Positions 42,364 through 50,017 of a stretch of 64,000 nt of DNA are shown in pieces. Below the pieces are notes generated by a model. The model saw only the letters and a program-made list of their open reading frames with translations. It was not told the origin of the DNA and made no database searches. How positions within the stretch are numbered: position 1 is the stretch's first letter; the number at the start of each line of letters is the position of its first letter. Source of the stretch: an uncultured Maribacter sp. (GTDB lineage: Bacteria; Bacteroidota; Bacteroidia; Flavobacteriales; Flavobacteriaceae); assembly GCF_947495965.1 (NCBI RefSeq), contig NZ_CANMBB010000003.1:124001-188000 (forward strand), in the 5' to 3' direction. Both the position numbers and the translations under genes were made by a program.

Positions 42364-42932
42364 AAGGCATCTTTAATTGTTTTTATATCCACTGGGAAAT
42401 CTCTAGAATTTCCAATAGGAAGAAAAAAGCCATGAAATGCTTTTTCAAGTTTTTCTAGATTTTGCCATGTAATATTAACTGTCGAATAAGCCACATGAGT
42501 ATTTTTAAAATATTTACTTAAAAGTCTATGTAACTTTTTCCTCTTTTTAATTTCATTAAAATTAAAATAATCATTTAATCTTTCTTTTAAAGGTCTATTC
42601 GAACCTTTTTCACCAGAAATACCTACATAAATAACATACTTCGGAAAATCGTAAATTAGATTATTAGGCTTTACCGTAAACATATATATACCTATTTCAT
42701 TTGTAGGGATTAATGTCTCTAAATTTGGCTTACTATCAAATTTAAACTCTTTCCAATCTAAAACACAGTTTAATGCATCTATCTCATTTTGATATTTTTC
42801 CCAATATATAGGGTCTAGGATAAATGTTTCTTCAGAATTTTTATATCTTAAATTATCTTCTAATTCTTTATACTTTTTAACAATTGTAGTATATTCAGCA
42901 TCGAGTATATCTAACGTTTTTGTTGTAACCAT
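42360..42932 (-). CDS. GIY-YIG nuclease-like protein between dndE and dndB
   Basis: This 190-aa protein carries the full GIY-YIG signature: GIY at 81-83, YVG at 102-104 (VIYVGIS), Arg118 in RPLKERLNDYF, catalytic-type Glu163 in LEKLEKAFHGFF, and Asn175 in LPIGN. The first 75 residues are a separate helical region with YKELEDNLRYKNSEETFILD. The intact catalytic residues predict a metal-dependent DNA-cleaving enzyme. It starts 3 bp after dndE ends and overlaps dndB by 4 bp, so it belongs to the phosphorothioation operon. It could be a modification-sensitive restriction nuclease or help make the nick needed for sulphur insertion. Function inferred. Confidence 0.75.
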   Translation of the reverse strand: MVTTKTLDILDAEYTTIVKKYKELEDNLRYKNSEETFILDPIYWEKYQNEIDALNCVLDWKEFKFDSKPNLETLIPTNEIGIYMFTVKPNNLIYDFPKYVIYVGISGEKGSNRPLKERLNDYFNFNEIKKRKKLHRLLSKYFKNTHVAYSTVNITWQNLEKLEKAFHGFFLPIGNSRDFPVDIKTIKDAF

Positions 42933-42935
42933 AAA

Positions 42936-43343
42936 CTAATTAATCTCTTTCAAAGCAGAATCTATTTTTTCTGTTAAAAAATCAAACCCATCAAACTTAG
43001 GGTTCTCATTTAATTCATTATTAAGTAATTCCAAGCCATCATCAATATGCATTTTAATATACTTAGCAAGATTTTTGTCTGATTTATATAGGTTATAATG
43101 TGTACAGATTAAACCAACATAAACATCTTCATATTCTCCTAATAATACTGATTTTGAATATTCTTTGCCTTTAGCATCTTTAATATGCTTTAAATCTAAT
43201 CTTTTATCCTTAGACAATGAGTGTGTTAATGCTATTCTTGCAATAACATTTTCCTTTCCTAAATTTAATTTTTTACTTAATTGAGCTACAACTTCTCTGT
43301 TAGCCTCACTTGTTTTTATTTGCTTAAACATAGATACCTTCAT
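42936..43343 (-). CDS. dndE: DndE-like phosphorothioation protein
   Basis: This 135-aa basic protein resembles DndE: FKQIKTSEANREVVAQLSKK at the start, LNLGKENVIARIALTHSLS near 27-45 and later KYIKMHIDDGLELLNNEL. DndE is a small tetrameric protein that binds nicked DNA and is essential for phosphorothioate insertion. The family is about 110-135 aa, so the length fits. The start at 43343 overlaps the end of dndD by 20 bp, as is usual in dnd operons. Followed after 3 bp by the GIY-YIG gene. Confidence 0.85.
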   Translation of the reverse strand: MKVSMFKQIKTSEANREVVAQLSKKLNLGKENVIARIALTHSLSKDKRLDLKHIKDAKGKEYSKSVLLGEYEDVYVGLICTHYNLYKSDKNLAKYIKMHIDDGLELLNNELNENPKFDGFDFLTEKIDSALKEIN

Positions 43344-45390
43344 TTAACTCATTAAAAACATTATCTAAATCTACATTTGTAATACTTGAACTATTATGAT
43401 TAATATTATCAATCATATAGCTATTGTGTAAATTAGGTTTTAACGTTCTATATTCCTTTTCTGTAAGTTCTTTTTCTAACAATGGTAGCAATACTACTTG
43501 CTCTGAAATTGTAGGATAAAATTCTTCAATTATATTTTGAGAATGAAATTTATCAAATTTTTGAAGTGGGCTATCTATAAAAACTGGGAATTTTATTCCA
43601 GATTCATCTACTAGTGCTTTTAATAAAGCTGTTGCATATAATTGTTGCTCTCCTTTAGAAAGGGTTTCCTTATCTATTATAAATCCATTTTCATCAATTA
43701 AATCAATTATTAAGGTGTCATCATTTATTATGATTTTCACATCGTTAATAAAGTTTCCTTTATGCATTAACTTGTTAAGAATAAGCTTTAAGCCTTTTTG
43801 TAATGTATATTTTTTATCTTCCTTTATACGTGTAATTAAAGAATTGATTCTTTCTAATAAGTTTTGAGTAGCTTTTAACTTCTTATTATCAATTTCAACA
43901 AGATTGAATTTCTTTTCTCGTTCAGAAACCAATTTTTTGTCTGAACTATTTTTTGCTGATAATGTTCCTTCTTCAACTGATAAAGACCTGTTTTTAAGCT
44001 CTAATTCATCAATCTGCCTATCCGTAAGCATTTTTTCTTCTCTAAGTTTTACGGCTAAATGATTGTCTTTTCTCGCTTCTGCTTGTTTAATTTTGTTTAA
44101 TGTTCTTGAGAGCAAAACACGGTTATTCTTTTCCCTTTGAACTATATTTTTGAGCTGCGAACTATATGCACCTTTTATATTACTGTATAGCGCATTAAAA
44201 TTCCGATACTTTTCTTCATTAAATGCTAAAAGCGTTTGAGTATTCTGAGGTGTTTTTTCAAAACGCTGTTCTATTACCGATTCAATTATATTTTCAAACT
44301 CATTCCTATCCTTTAGACCAGATTTTTTAAGTTTTTCTAATAAGGTATTAGAAAAAGAAGTGATTTCTTTCTTGATAATATTATCAGATGCGATATTACT
44401 ATTAAACTCTAAATCTAATTGTTCTTTTAATTGCGTGAGCTTTTTGCCTGCCAGTACTAAAGGTGCTAAATCGAGAATGGATGAAAGTTCCGATTTAATT
44501 ACTGCGGATTCTTTTTTAAATGTATCTCGGTCTTTTTTTAACTCTTTTAATTCTTCTAATGTTATTGAATTACCTTCACGAATAAGCTTTTCTTGAATGT
44601 TACTACTACGCTGCTTTAAATTAGATAATTCTTCTGAAACCTCTTGTTGTTGTTCTAAATTATATTCTAGTAATTTAGATGAATCGTCAGCTTTTTTGTA
44701 TAATTCTTCTAATTCTTTACGTTCTTTATCTGAGATTTCATCCCGTATTAATTTAGAGCGTAATGATTCAAGATTCTTTTTTAATTCTTCGTATTTCTTA
44801 ATTCCTAAGACTTCAGAATACGCTTTATTTAAACTTCTTAACTCTTCTAGAGATTTAGCTTCAGCAAGCGAAACTATTTTCTCTGCATCAAAAAAGAAAA
44901 ATTTGGCAATTTCTCTAGGTAATATAAAATCATTTATGAATAATTCGTAACCTACTTCTTTTGTTAACTCATTTTCTGAGCCATCAATCAAAATATTTAA
45001 TTTCTCTTCTTTATCTCCTAAATTATAAGACCTCCTAATGGTTATAGAATTACAAGATAACGCAGGTATAGAAAGTTCTTCTAATTTAATTTCAACATAA
45101 AAACTTTGTTCTTCCGAACTACTATTCGCTTTTACATCTCTATTTAATAAGGAAATTAGGTAATTAGGATAACCTCCAGCTTGTTTAATATCAAGTCTGT
45201 ATTTATTTTCTACTTGACCAATCAATTTTCCATAAAAAGCCCAAAGTAAAGAAGTTAAAAGTGTGGTTTTTCCATACCCATTTCTTCCTGCTATTACACT
45301 GATGTTTTTTTCAGAAAAAGGTGCAAAAGATAATTCGTTTACATCCTTATATATTCGGAAATTATGTAAGCTAACTTTACTTATTTTCAT
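43324..45390 (-). CDS. dndD: DndD SMC/Rad50-like ATPase
   Basis: This 688-aa ABC-type ATPase has Walker A GRNGYGKT (35-42) in a typical N-terminal FRIYKDVNELSFAPFSEKNI context, and long coiled coils (about 200-560) without a CxxC zinc hook. The C-terminal lobe carries the signature LSKGEQQLYATALLKALV at about 574-591 and Walker B KFPVFIDSPLQKFD near 600-613. DndD is thought to use ATP to shape or nick DNA for sulphur insertion. It overlaps dndC by 14 bp and dndE by 20 bp. All ATPase motifs look intact. Confidence 0.93.
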   Translation of the reverse strand: MKISKVSLHNFRIYKDVNELSFAPFSEKNISVIAGRNGYGKTTLLTSLLWAFYGKLIGQVENKYRLDIKQAGGYPNYLISLLNRDVKANSSSEEQSFYVEIKLEELSIPALSCNSITIRRSYNLGDKEEKLNILIDGSENELTKEVGYELFINDFILPREIAKFFFFDAEKIVSLAEAKSLEELRSLNKAYSEVLGIKKYEELKKNLESLRSKLIRDEISDKERKELEELYKKADDSSKLLEYNLEQQQEVSEELSNLKQRSSNIQEKLIREGNSITLEELKELKKDRDTFKKESAVIKSELSSILDLAPLVLAGKKLTQLKEQLDLEFNSNIASDNIIKKEITSFSNTLLEKLKKSGLKDRNEFENIIESVIEQRFEKTPQNTQTLLAFNEEKYRNFNALYSNIKGAYSSQLKNIVQREKNNRVLLSRTLNKIKQAEARKDNHLAVKLREEKMLTDRQIDELELKNRSLSVEEGTLSAKNSSDKKLVSEREKKFNLVEIDNKKLKATQNLLERINSLITRIKEDKKYTLQKGLKLILNKLMHKGNFINDVKIIINDDTLIIDLIDENGFIIDKETLSKGEQQLYATALLKALVDESGIKFPVFIDSPLQKFDKFHSQNIIEEFYPTISEQVVLLPLLEKELTEKEYRTLKPNLHNSYMIDNINHNSSSITNVDLDNVFNELNEGIYV

Positions 45391-46735
45391 ATTCCTTTGG
45401 ATTTACGAAACGTTCAATTCTTTTTTCAATATCATTATGTAAACCATACTTTGACACCATTAAAGTCTTGGTTTCTTGGAGAGAAATAAGATTATCTATA
45501 AGGTGGTAATAATTCATATCATCTTCACAAACCTCTTTTAAAATCCTTTTTTCTGTATTATTTAGTGATTTTGTATTATTGGTATTCATCTCTTTACCAA
45601 AAATCTCACGATATAAATCTCCAACATTTTTATCAAAATATAAATCTCTATTCCAAGTAACTTGTATTGCTATCAATTCTTGATTTTTAATAAGATATAT
45701 ATAAGGTCTTTCCTTTTGGATTTCTTTCTGAATTAAAAGTAATTCTTTTAATTTTTTAAATCTATATGCTGGCCAATATGGTCCCCAATTAGTACCCTCT
45801 TCATGAACAGCTGGTCTTCCATCTCTTCTTTCTGGCATCCTGTTCTCGTGAATATTTCTTTCTTCAGCTAAGGAATTCCTATAGTTAAGTAATGGGGTCA
45901 TCCAATGCTGTCCATTTTCTATTAATGCAGACATAGATTTATCCTTTTTAACAACAGTACATGTCCAACATCCAAAACGAGATTGACCACAAGAAGAGTG
46001 CTTTTTATTTACCACAACTGTAGGACATTCATAGTCATCTGCACTTGCATCTGAATAGATTTGAAACAGAATAGAATTATCAAATCCCCAAGGTGAAGCA
46101 AAAGTATTTATGATGTACCAAACTTCCTCTAACATTAATTCTTTAATAGGAGCATAAACATAAGTATTTACTCCTGTTTGATGTTTAGATAATCTTTGTC
46201 CTTGAATTTCATGTTTTTTCATTGAACGCTCTCTGGAAGCACTTTCTTCATATCTAGTACCTAGAAGTACAATTGCCTCACCTTTTTCATCTATTTGTTC
46301 AACGAGAAAATTTGAAGTAGGTCTAATCTTAAGCTTATCTGTACACCAACGAAAAGAATTGTTCGGAACAGGGTAACCTTTACCTAAAACATTTACCCAA
46401 AAAGTTTCTTCAAGTAAAGGAGCCGTTTTCTTAACAAAAACAGGAAGGTTTTGTTCTCTAGCTGCTACATCAATTTTTTCTAATACATCATCTACATAGG
46501 ATGAAATAATTGGATTTTCAACTAAAGTATCATTACAGACGACATATACTGGTCTTCTTAATTGAAATGGAGTTGGTAAATTTTTAATTTTTTCCAAAGC
46601 TCTCCAAACTAATGTAAGTAATACTGTAGAATCTTTTCCTCCGCTAAAACCAATTATCCACGGTCTGTCTGACTGGTCTGCATATGCATACTGGTCAACT
46701 ATTTCATCTATTATTTTTTCTATTCTTTTGGACAT
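45377..46735 (-). CDS. dndC: DndC PAPS-reductase-like sulphur transfer enzyme
   Basis: This 452-aa protein has the pyrophosphatase/PP-loop motif SGGKDST (31-37). It also has four cysteines suited to a [4Fe-4S] cluster: Cys131 (RWCTDKL) and Cys249, Cys256, Cys259 (SSCGQSRFGCWTC). This is the DndC/PAPS-reductase layout that activates the DNA backbone for sulphur. Sulphur would normally come from the cysteine desulphurase DndA; no dndA is visible, so a chromosomal IscS-type desulphurase must supply it, as in many enterobacteria. The gene starts 11 bp after the HTH gene and overlaps dndD by 14 bp. Confidence 0.95.
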   Translation of the reverse strand: MSKRIEKIIDEIVDQYAYADQSDRPWIIGFSGGKDSTVLLTLVWRALEKIKNLPTPFQLRRPVYVVCNDTLVENPIISSYVDDVLEKIDVAAREQNLPVFVKKTAPLLEETFWVNVLGKGYPVPNNSFRWCTDKLKIRPTSNFLVEQIDEKGEAIVLLGTRYEESASRERSMKKHEIQGQRLSKHQTGVNTYVYAPIKELMLEEVWYIINTFASPWGFDNSILFQIYSDASADDYECPTVVVNKKHSSCGQSRFGCWTCTVVKKDKSMSALIENGQHWMTPLLNYRNSLAEERNIHENRMPERRDGRPAVHEEGTNWGPYWPAYRFKKLKELLLIQKEIQKERPYIYLIKNQELIAIQVTWNRDLYFDKNVGDLYREIFGKEMNTNNTKSLNNTEKRILKEVCEDDMNYYHLIDNLISLQETKTLMVSKYGLHNDIEKRIERFVNPKEYENK

Positions 46736-46746
46736 GGTATATATGT

Positions 46747-47049
46747 CTATCTATTCTTTTGATTCATATTATTTTGTTTACAGCTCATCAGTGCTATTTC
46801 TAGCGCATCACTAGTAAACTTATCATTGTCAGTTACTCTTAGAATTTTATCAGCTAACCATAATGTGTATAATTTACTTTCATTTTCTTTCAGAATGTTA
46901 GATAAAGGCTTAATATCTTCTTTTCTAAAAGGACGTAAGCCTCTTTCCATTTTACTTAACATTGCAGTATCTATTCTGAGCGTAGCTGCTAATTCCCTAA
47001 GTAAAAGATTCTGGTTTTCTCTGAGTACTCTAATGTGCTCTCCAATCAT
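46747..47049 (-). CDS. XRE-family HTH regulator leading the Dnd operon
   Basis: This is a 100-aa protein starting MIGEHIRVLRENQNLLLREL, then AATLRIDTAMLSKMERGLRP. It is a Cro/C1-type five-helix HTH followed by a helical tail (LSNILKENESKLYTLWLADK). The frame extends upstream to 47259, but I set the start at ATG 47049 because the longer N-terminus overlaps the preceding gene and is not conserved-looking. It is 11 bp before dndC and is probably an operon repressor or controller, similar to the controller proteins of restriction-modification systems. Confidence 0.8.
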   Translation of the reverse strand: MIGEHIRVLRENQNLLLRELAATLRIDTAMLSKMERGLRPFRKEDIKPLSNILKENESKLYTLWLADKILRVTDNDKFTSDALEIALMSCKQNNMNQKNR

Positions 47050-47152
47050 TTTTTTGTGTTCAATGCGGGTCTTGACAAATTTTGACCAAAATAAGAAATT
47101 ATAACCTAAAATCTTAGATAATAAGGAAGACTTATAAAGAAAAAAATTAACA

Positions 47153-47818
47153 TTATTTTCTCTTATCCCTGCTCCCCCTATCAAAAGCCACCAAATTAAA
47201 AAGCTGTCGCATTCGGCTACGAACACGAATACCATAAAGTTCTTCCAGTTCTGCAGCATTTAAGTTCGTAGTAGCATGAGTTTTAATTTTCTTGTCCAGA
47301 AATAAGTCATGACGAGATAGTAAAATTTCACCCATCACATTACAGTCTTTACCGTAGTGTCTACCCATAGGCTCAACACCTAAATCATCAAAACAAAAAA
47401 ATTGGGTGTTTCCGTAATCTTCAATGGTCTTATAACCGATATGATTAAATCCAAAAACGATGTTTCGAGTGGGTACAACTTCGTAGGGTTTTCGGTGTGG
47501 TACTAGGTGTTTCAATAAACGAATCAAAGAGGTTTTACCACAGCCTACAGGACCAGAAAGCAAAATACCTTTGTCAATATCAATTTCAAACTCTTTGCAC
47601 GCAATTCTATCCTGGATAAAATACAGGCATAGTTTGTATAGAATATCACGGTCTTCTTTATAGATTTTAAATTTCTTACCGAAAAGTAATTTCCCTTTAG
47701 CATCTAGATATACCAACATTTTATCAAAATCATACAAAATTTGATTGCCTCGCATAGTACCCAATACATACTGCACAGTTCCTTCAGTGATGATATGTGG
47801 TTTTAATAGTTGTTTCAT
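47153..47818 (-). CDS. DnaC/IstB-like AAA+ ATPase of the ICE
   Basis: This 221-aa protein (start at ATG 47818) has Walker A GPVGCGKTS (89-97), Walker B FFCFDDLG (about 141-147) and a sensor/arginine region ATTNLNAAELEELYGIRVRS followed by RMRQL. The family resembles DnaC-type helicase loaders and IstB. Genes like this occur with the two upstream genes in many flavobacterial conjugative elements, likely for element replication. The frame extends to 47932, but that part overlaps the preceding gene's end, so the internal ATG is preferred. Confidence 0.8.
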   Translation of the reverse strand: MKQLLKPHIITEGTVQYVLGTMRGNQILYDFDKMLVYLDAKGKLLFGKKFKIYKEDRDILYKLCLYFIQDRIACKEFEIDIDKGILLSGPVGCGKTSLIRLLKHLVPHRKPYEVVPTRNIVFGFNHIGYKTIEDYGNTQFFCFDDLGVEPMGRHYGKDCNVMGEILLSRHDLFLDKKIKTHATTNLNAAELEELYGIRVRSRMRQLFNLVAFDRGSRDKRK

Positions 47819-47849
47819 ATTACTTTCCCTTCGGATTAGAGCCCGACGA

Positions 47850-48380
47850 TTATAATGGGTCATCATAGTTTTTATCCAAACTGGTCTTAAGGTTGTCCTG
47901 ATATGGGACACTCGCCAAATAGTTTTCTTCATTTTCTGAATTTGAATTTTCTAAAAATTCCCGTTTGTTTATGTTTTTATTGTTTTCTATAGTTTGTATA
48001 TGTTTGTTTATAGGTACCAATGCTTGTCCAGTACTTGTCTCTATTTTGGTACTGCTTGGGTACAAAGCTTGTTCGGTACTTGTCCCAAAATTGAACATCT
48101 TGATTCGACTTCCTTTAAATGGGTTGTGAGATGGTGTGTAGAGCAAGTAATTCCAATGACTCAACTCTTTGATACAACGATGGTAGGTAGACTTTGAGCC
48201 AATCTTTGAAAACCCCATGACTTCTTCGCGGTTGATATAGAATTCATCTTTAAAGAAATTGTGGTTCCAAATTTGAAACAAGGCCACATACAAACTGATG
48301 TGAGTTGGATTTAACCTATGGTCTTTGGAAAATTGCTCAAACACCCCATTGAGATGCTTGATATAATTAATGTCTTGCAA
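47850..48380 (-). CDS. ICE replication/regulation protein with winged-helix-like N-terminus
   Basis: This 176-aa protein reads INYIKHLNGVFEQFSKDHRL, then NPTHISLYVALFQIWNHNFF and KIGSKSTYHRCIKELSHWNY. This is a winged-helix pattern like that of replication initiator-type and helicase-loader partner proteins (DnaD-like) of Bacteroidetes mobile elements. The C-terminal 75 residues are low-complexity (Asn/Ser/Glu-rich). It lies between an HTH_17 gene and the DnaC/IstB-like ATPase, matching a recurrent three-gene set in flavobacterial ICEs. No enzymatic motif is visible. Confidence 0.7.
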   Translation of the reverse strand: MQDINYIKHLNGVFEQFSKDHRLNPTHISLYVALFQIWNHNFFKDEFYINREEVMGFSKIGSKSTYHRCIKELSHWNYLLYTPSHNPFKGSRIKMFNFGTSTEQALYPSSTKIETSTGQALVPINKHIQTIENNKNINKREFLENSNSENEENYLASVPYQDNLKTSLDKNYDDPL

Positions 48381-48388
48381 ACCAAAAT

Positions 48389-48667
48389 CTAGAATTTGTT
48401 ATGAATTCTGTTTTGTTCCAACACCTGCATTATTTCCTGATAGTCGTAATACAATACTCCACCAATCTTGGTATAAGGCAATGTGCCGTTAATGCGTAGA
48501 TTTTGCAAAGTACCTGGAGAAATACCCAAAAGCTCTCGGACTTCTGGAGATTTAAGCCATTTTTTGGCAGGCTGTCCGTTTTGGTTTTGTAAAAGTTGCT
48601 TGATGTCTTCTAATAATTCTAATTTGAATTCCATCAAGTCTTCAGTGGTAATAATAGTTGCTCCCAT
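48389..48667 (-). CDS. HTH_17/excisionase-family DNA-binding protein
   Basis: This 92-aa protein (start at ATG 48667; the longer frame from 48703 adds 12 unlikely residues) has a helical N-terminus (MEFKLELLEDIKQLLQNQNG). An excisionase-like winged HTH follows: KKWLKSPEVRELLGISPGTL, then QNLRINGTLPYTKIGGVLYY and DYQEIMQVLEQ. Related proteins regulate excision or transfer of Bacteroidetes elements. It is the first of three co-oriented genes, 8 bp before the 47,850 gene. Its upstream region holds the 8-bp inverted repeat and the CCCAACTTGGG pair. Confidence 0.85.
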   Translation of the reverse strand: MGATIITTEDLMEFKLELLEDIKQLLQNQNGQPAKKWLKSPEVRELLGISPGTLQNLRINGTLPYTKIGGVLYYDYQEIMQVLEQNRIHNKF

Positions 48668-48993
48668 AAGTAAGACTTTTTTAGAAAACAAAACCGTCTT
48701 CAATCAGTTGAGAGATATTAGACGGCTTTGCATTGATTTAGCTCACGAACTTAATATTTCAATAAATCGGTGTTCGTGAATCTTCGATTTGACTTTCGTC
48801 CTACAAATTTGGTAAGTATTAATCTACTTTATTCAATAGGCAATCCCAACTTGGGTTCTTTTTTTACTCATTTTTAATGAGTTACATTAATACTATTTAA
48901 TAACTGTAAAAAATATCGTCGCATCATTCACCAGCAAATAAAATGACATTGCCATAGGTAATTAATACACCCAACTTGGGTACAACTATGGTA
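48668..48993. promoter_or_regulatory. 326-bp intergenic control region of the ICE with paired palindromes
   Basis: No gene is visible. TCACGAAC (48743-48750) and GTTCGTGA (48772-48779) are perfect inverted repeats 21 bp apart. The 11-bp hyphenated palindrome CCCAACTTGGG occurs twice, at 48845-48855 and 48970-48980, each followed by T, 125 bp apart. Both sets lie between the rteC stop codon and the HTH_17 start, where transfer or excision control by RteC-like proteins is plausible. Confidence 0.5.
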
Positions 48994-49839
48994 TTATTCA
49001 TCGGAATCTTCGTAACGCTTAAGTAGTGCTGTTTTTAACTTATCAAGGAATTTAGTGTTGTTGGATTTCCTAGACCTTATTTCCACAAAGGTGTGATAAT
49101 AATTACCTAAATCAATATTGTACAATCGTTCAAAAGCAGCTGCCATCTCTTTTATATCTGCAGTACCACTATTTACGGCACCACAGCTATGAAGCGCATA
49201 GATTAACTCAATTAGGTCAGTTTTGTGGGCTGTCCAAAATAAATGCGACTGTTGACTAAAAGGATTCATTGCCTGTTCCATACCATTGTTATTTTCAAGT
49301 TTATCAATTTCAGTTTTGAGATGAACAATGAGCATATCATACGCTATAATTGTTGCTACTGTACTGTCATGGCTCGTTGAAAACTGTTCATCTGTATAAA
49401 AAAGCAAACAATCTGGGAGCAATCGAATATCTGCCTTATTTCTTAAAAAGTATTGTTCATCTAACGAGGTTGCATTTCTTCGGTAATAATGGTAAAACTC
49501 CAGGTTCTCGTTAAAGAAACTTTGGAGTTTATCAATATGACCATTTAAGTATTTTGTTTGTGACTTTTTACTGCTACGAGGCCTTCTACTTTCTATATTA
49601 AACAGTTTTACATAGTAAATCAATTTACTATTCAATGAGGGTTTGATTTTTTTGAAAAAGGTAATTTCATCGTGTTCTGATTTAAACTCATGTTTATCGA
49701 TTAATTTCCGTGTTTCCTGCAACGCTTTTTTAGCGAGTCTTATTCCTTTTTCAGCTCTAATCAATACATCTTCAATTCTGGTTTCTATTTCATCTAATTC
49801 AGTGCCTAATGTTTTCAGTATATCCTTATAGCGTTTCAT
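48994..49839 (-). CDS. rteC: RteC-domain regulatory protein
   Basis: This 281-aa helical protein matches RteC over its length: IDKHEFKSEHDEITFFKKIKPSLNSKLIYY (two adjoining stretches), then FFNENLEFYHYYRRNATSLD, a TDLIELIYALHSCGAVNSGT segment and IRSRKSNNTKFLDKLK near the end. In CTnDOT, RteC activates excision genes by binding inverted repeats upstream of them. RteA/RteB, the upstream two-component pair of that system, are not present here. It lies upstream of the HTH_17/replication set on the same strand. Confidence 0.9.
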   Translation of the reverse strand: MKRYKDILKTLGTELDEIETRIEDVLIRAEKGIRLAKKALQETRKLIDKHEFKSEHDEITFFKKIKPSLNSKLIYYVKLFNIESRRPRSSKKSQTKYLNGHIDKLQSFFNENLEFYHYYRRNATSLDEQYFLRNKADIRLLPDCLLFYTDEQFSTSHDSTVATIIAYDMLIVHLKTEIDKLENNNGMEQAMNPFSQQSHLFWTAHKTDLIELIYALHSCGAVNSGTADIKEMAAAFERLYNIDLGNYYHTFVEIRSRKSNNTKFLDKLKTALLKRYEDSDE

Positions 49840-50017
49840 TTATTGGTTAGTCTTTGTGACATTATTCACCTCTTTTGAGTTATATATCATCTCATTAGTT
49901 CAGTTTAAATAACAGGAATACGGTTTATTATACGTAATGAAATTGCATGTTTCAAGTTTATATTTCTGAAATATGAACCATAATATTTTCAGCACCTAGT
50001 TGCGAAGGACTCATATG

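Noticed and set aside
47050-47259. Longer N-terminus for the XRE regulator
   Set aside because: The extra residues overlap the preceding ATPase gene and do not resemble a protein domain; the HTH begins directly at the ATG at 47049.
49960-49974. ATATTTC-T-GAAATAT palindrome upstream of rteC
   Set aside because: It is short and A/T only, in AT-rich DNA, so it is likely to occur by chance.
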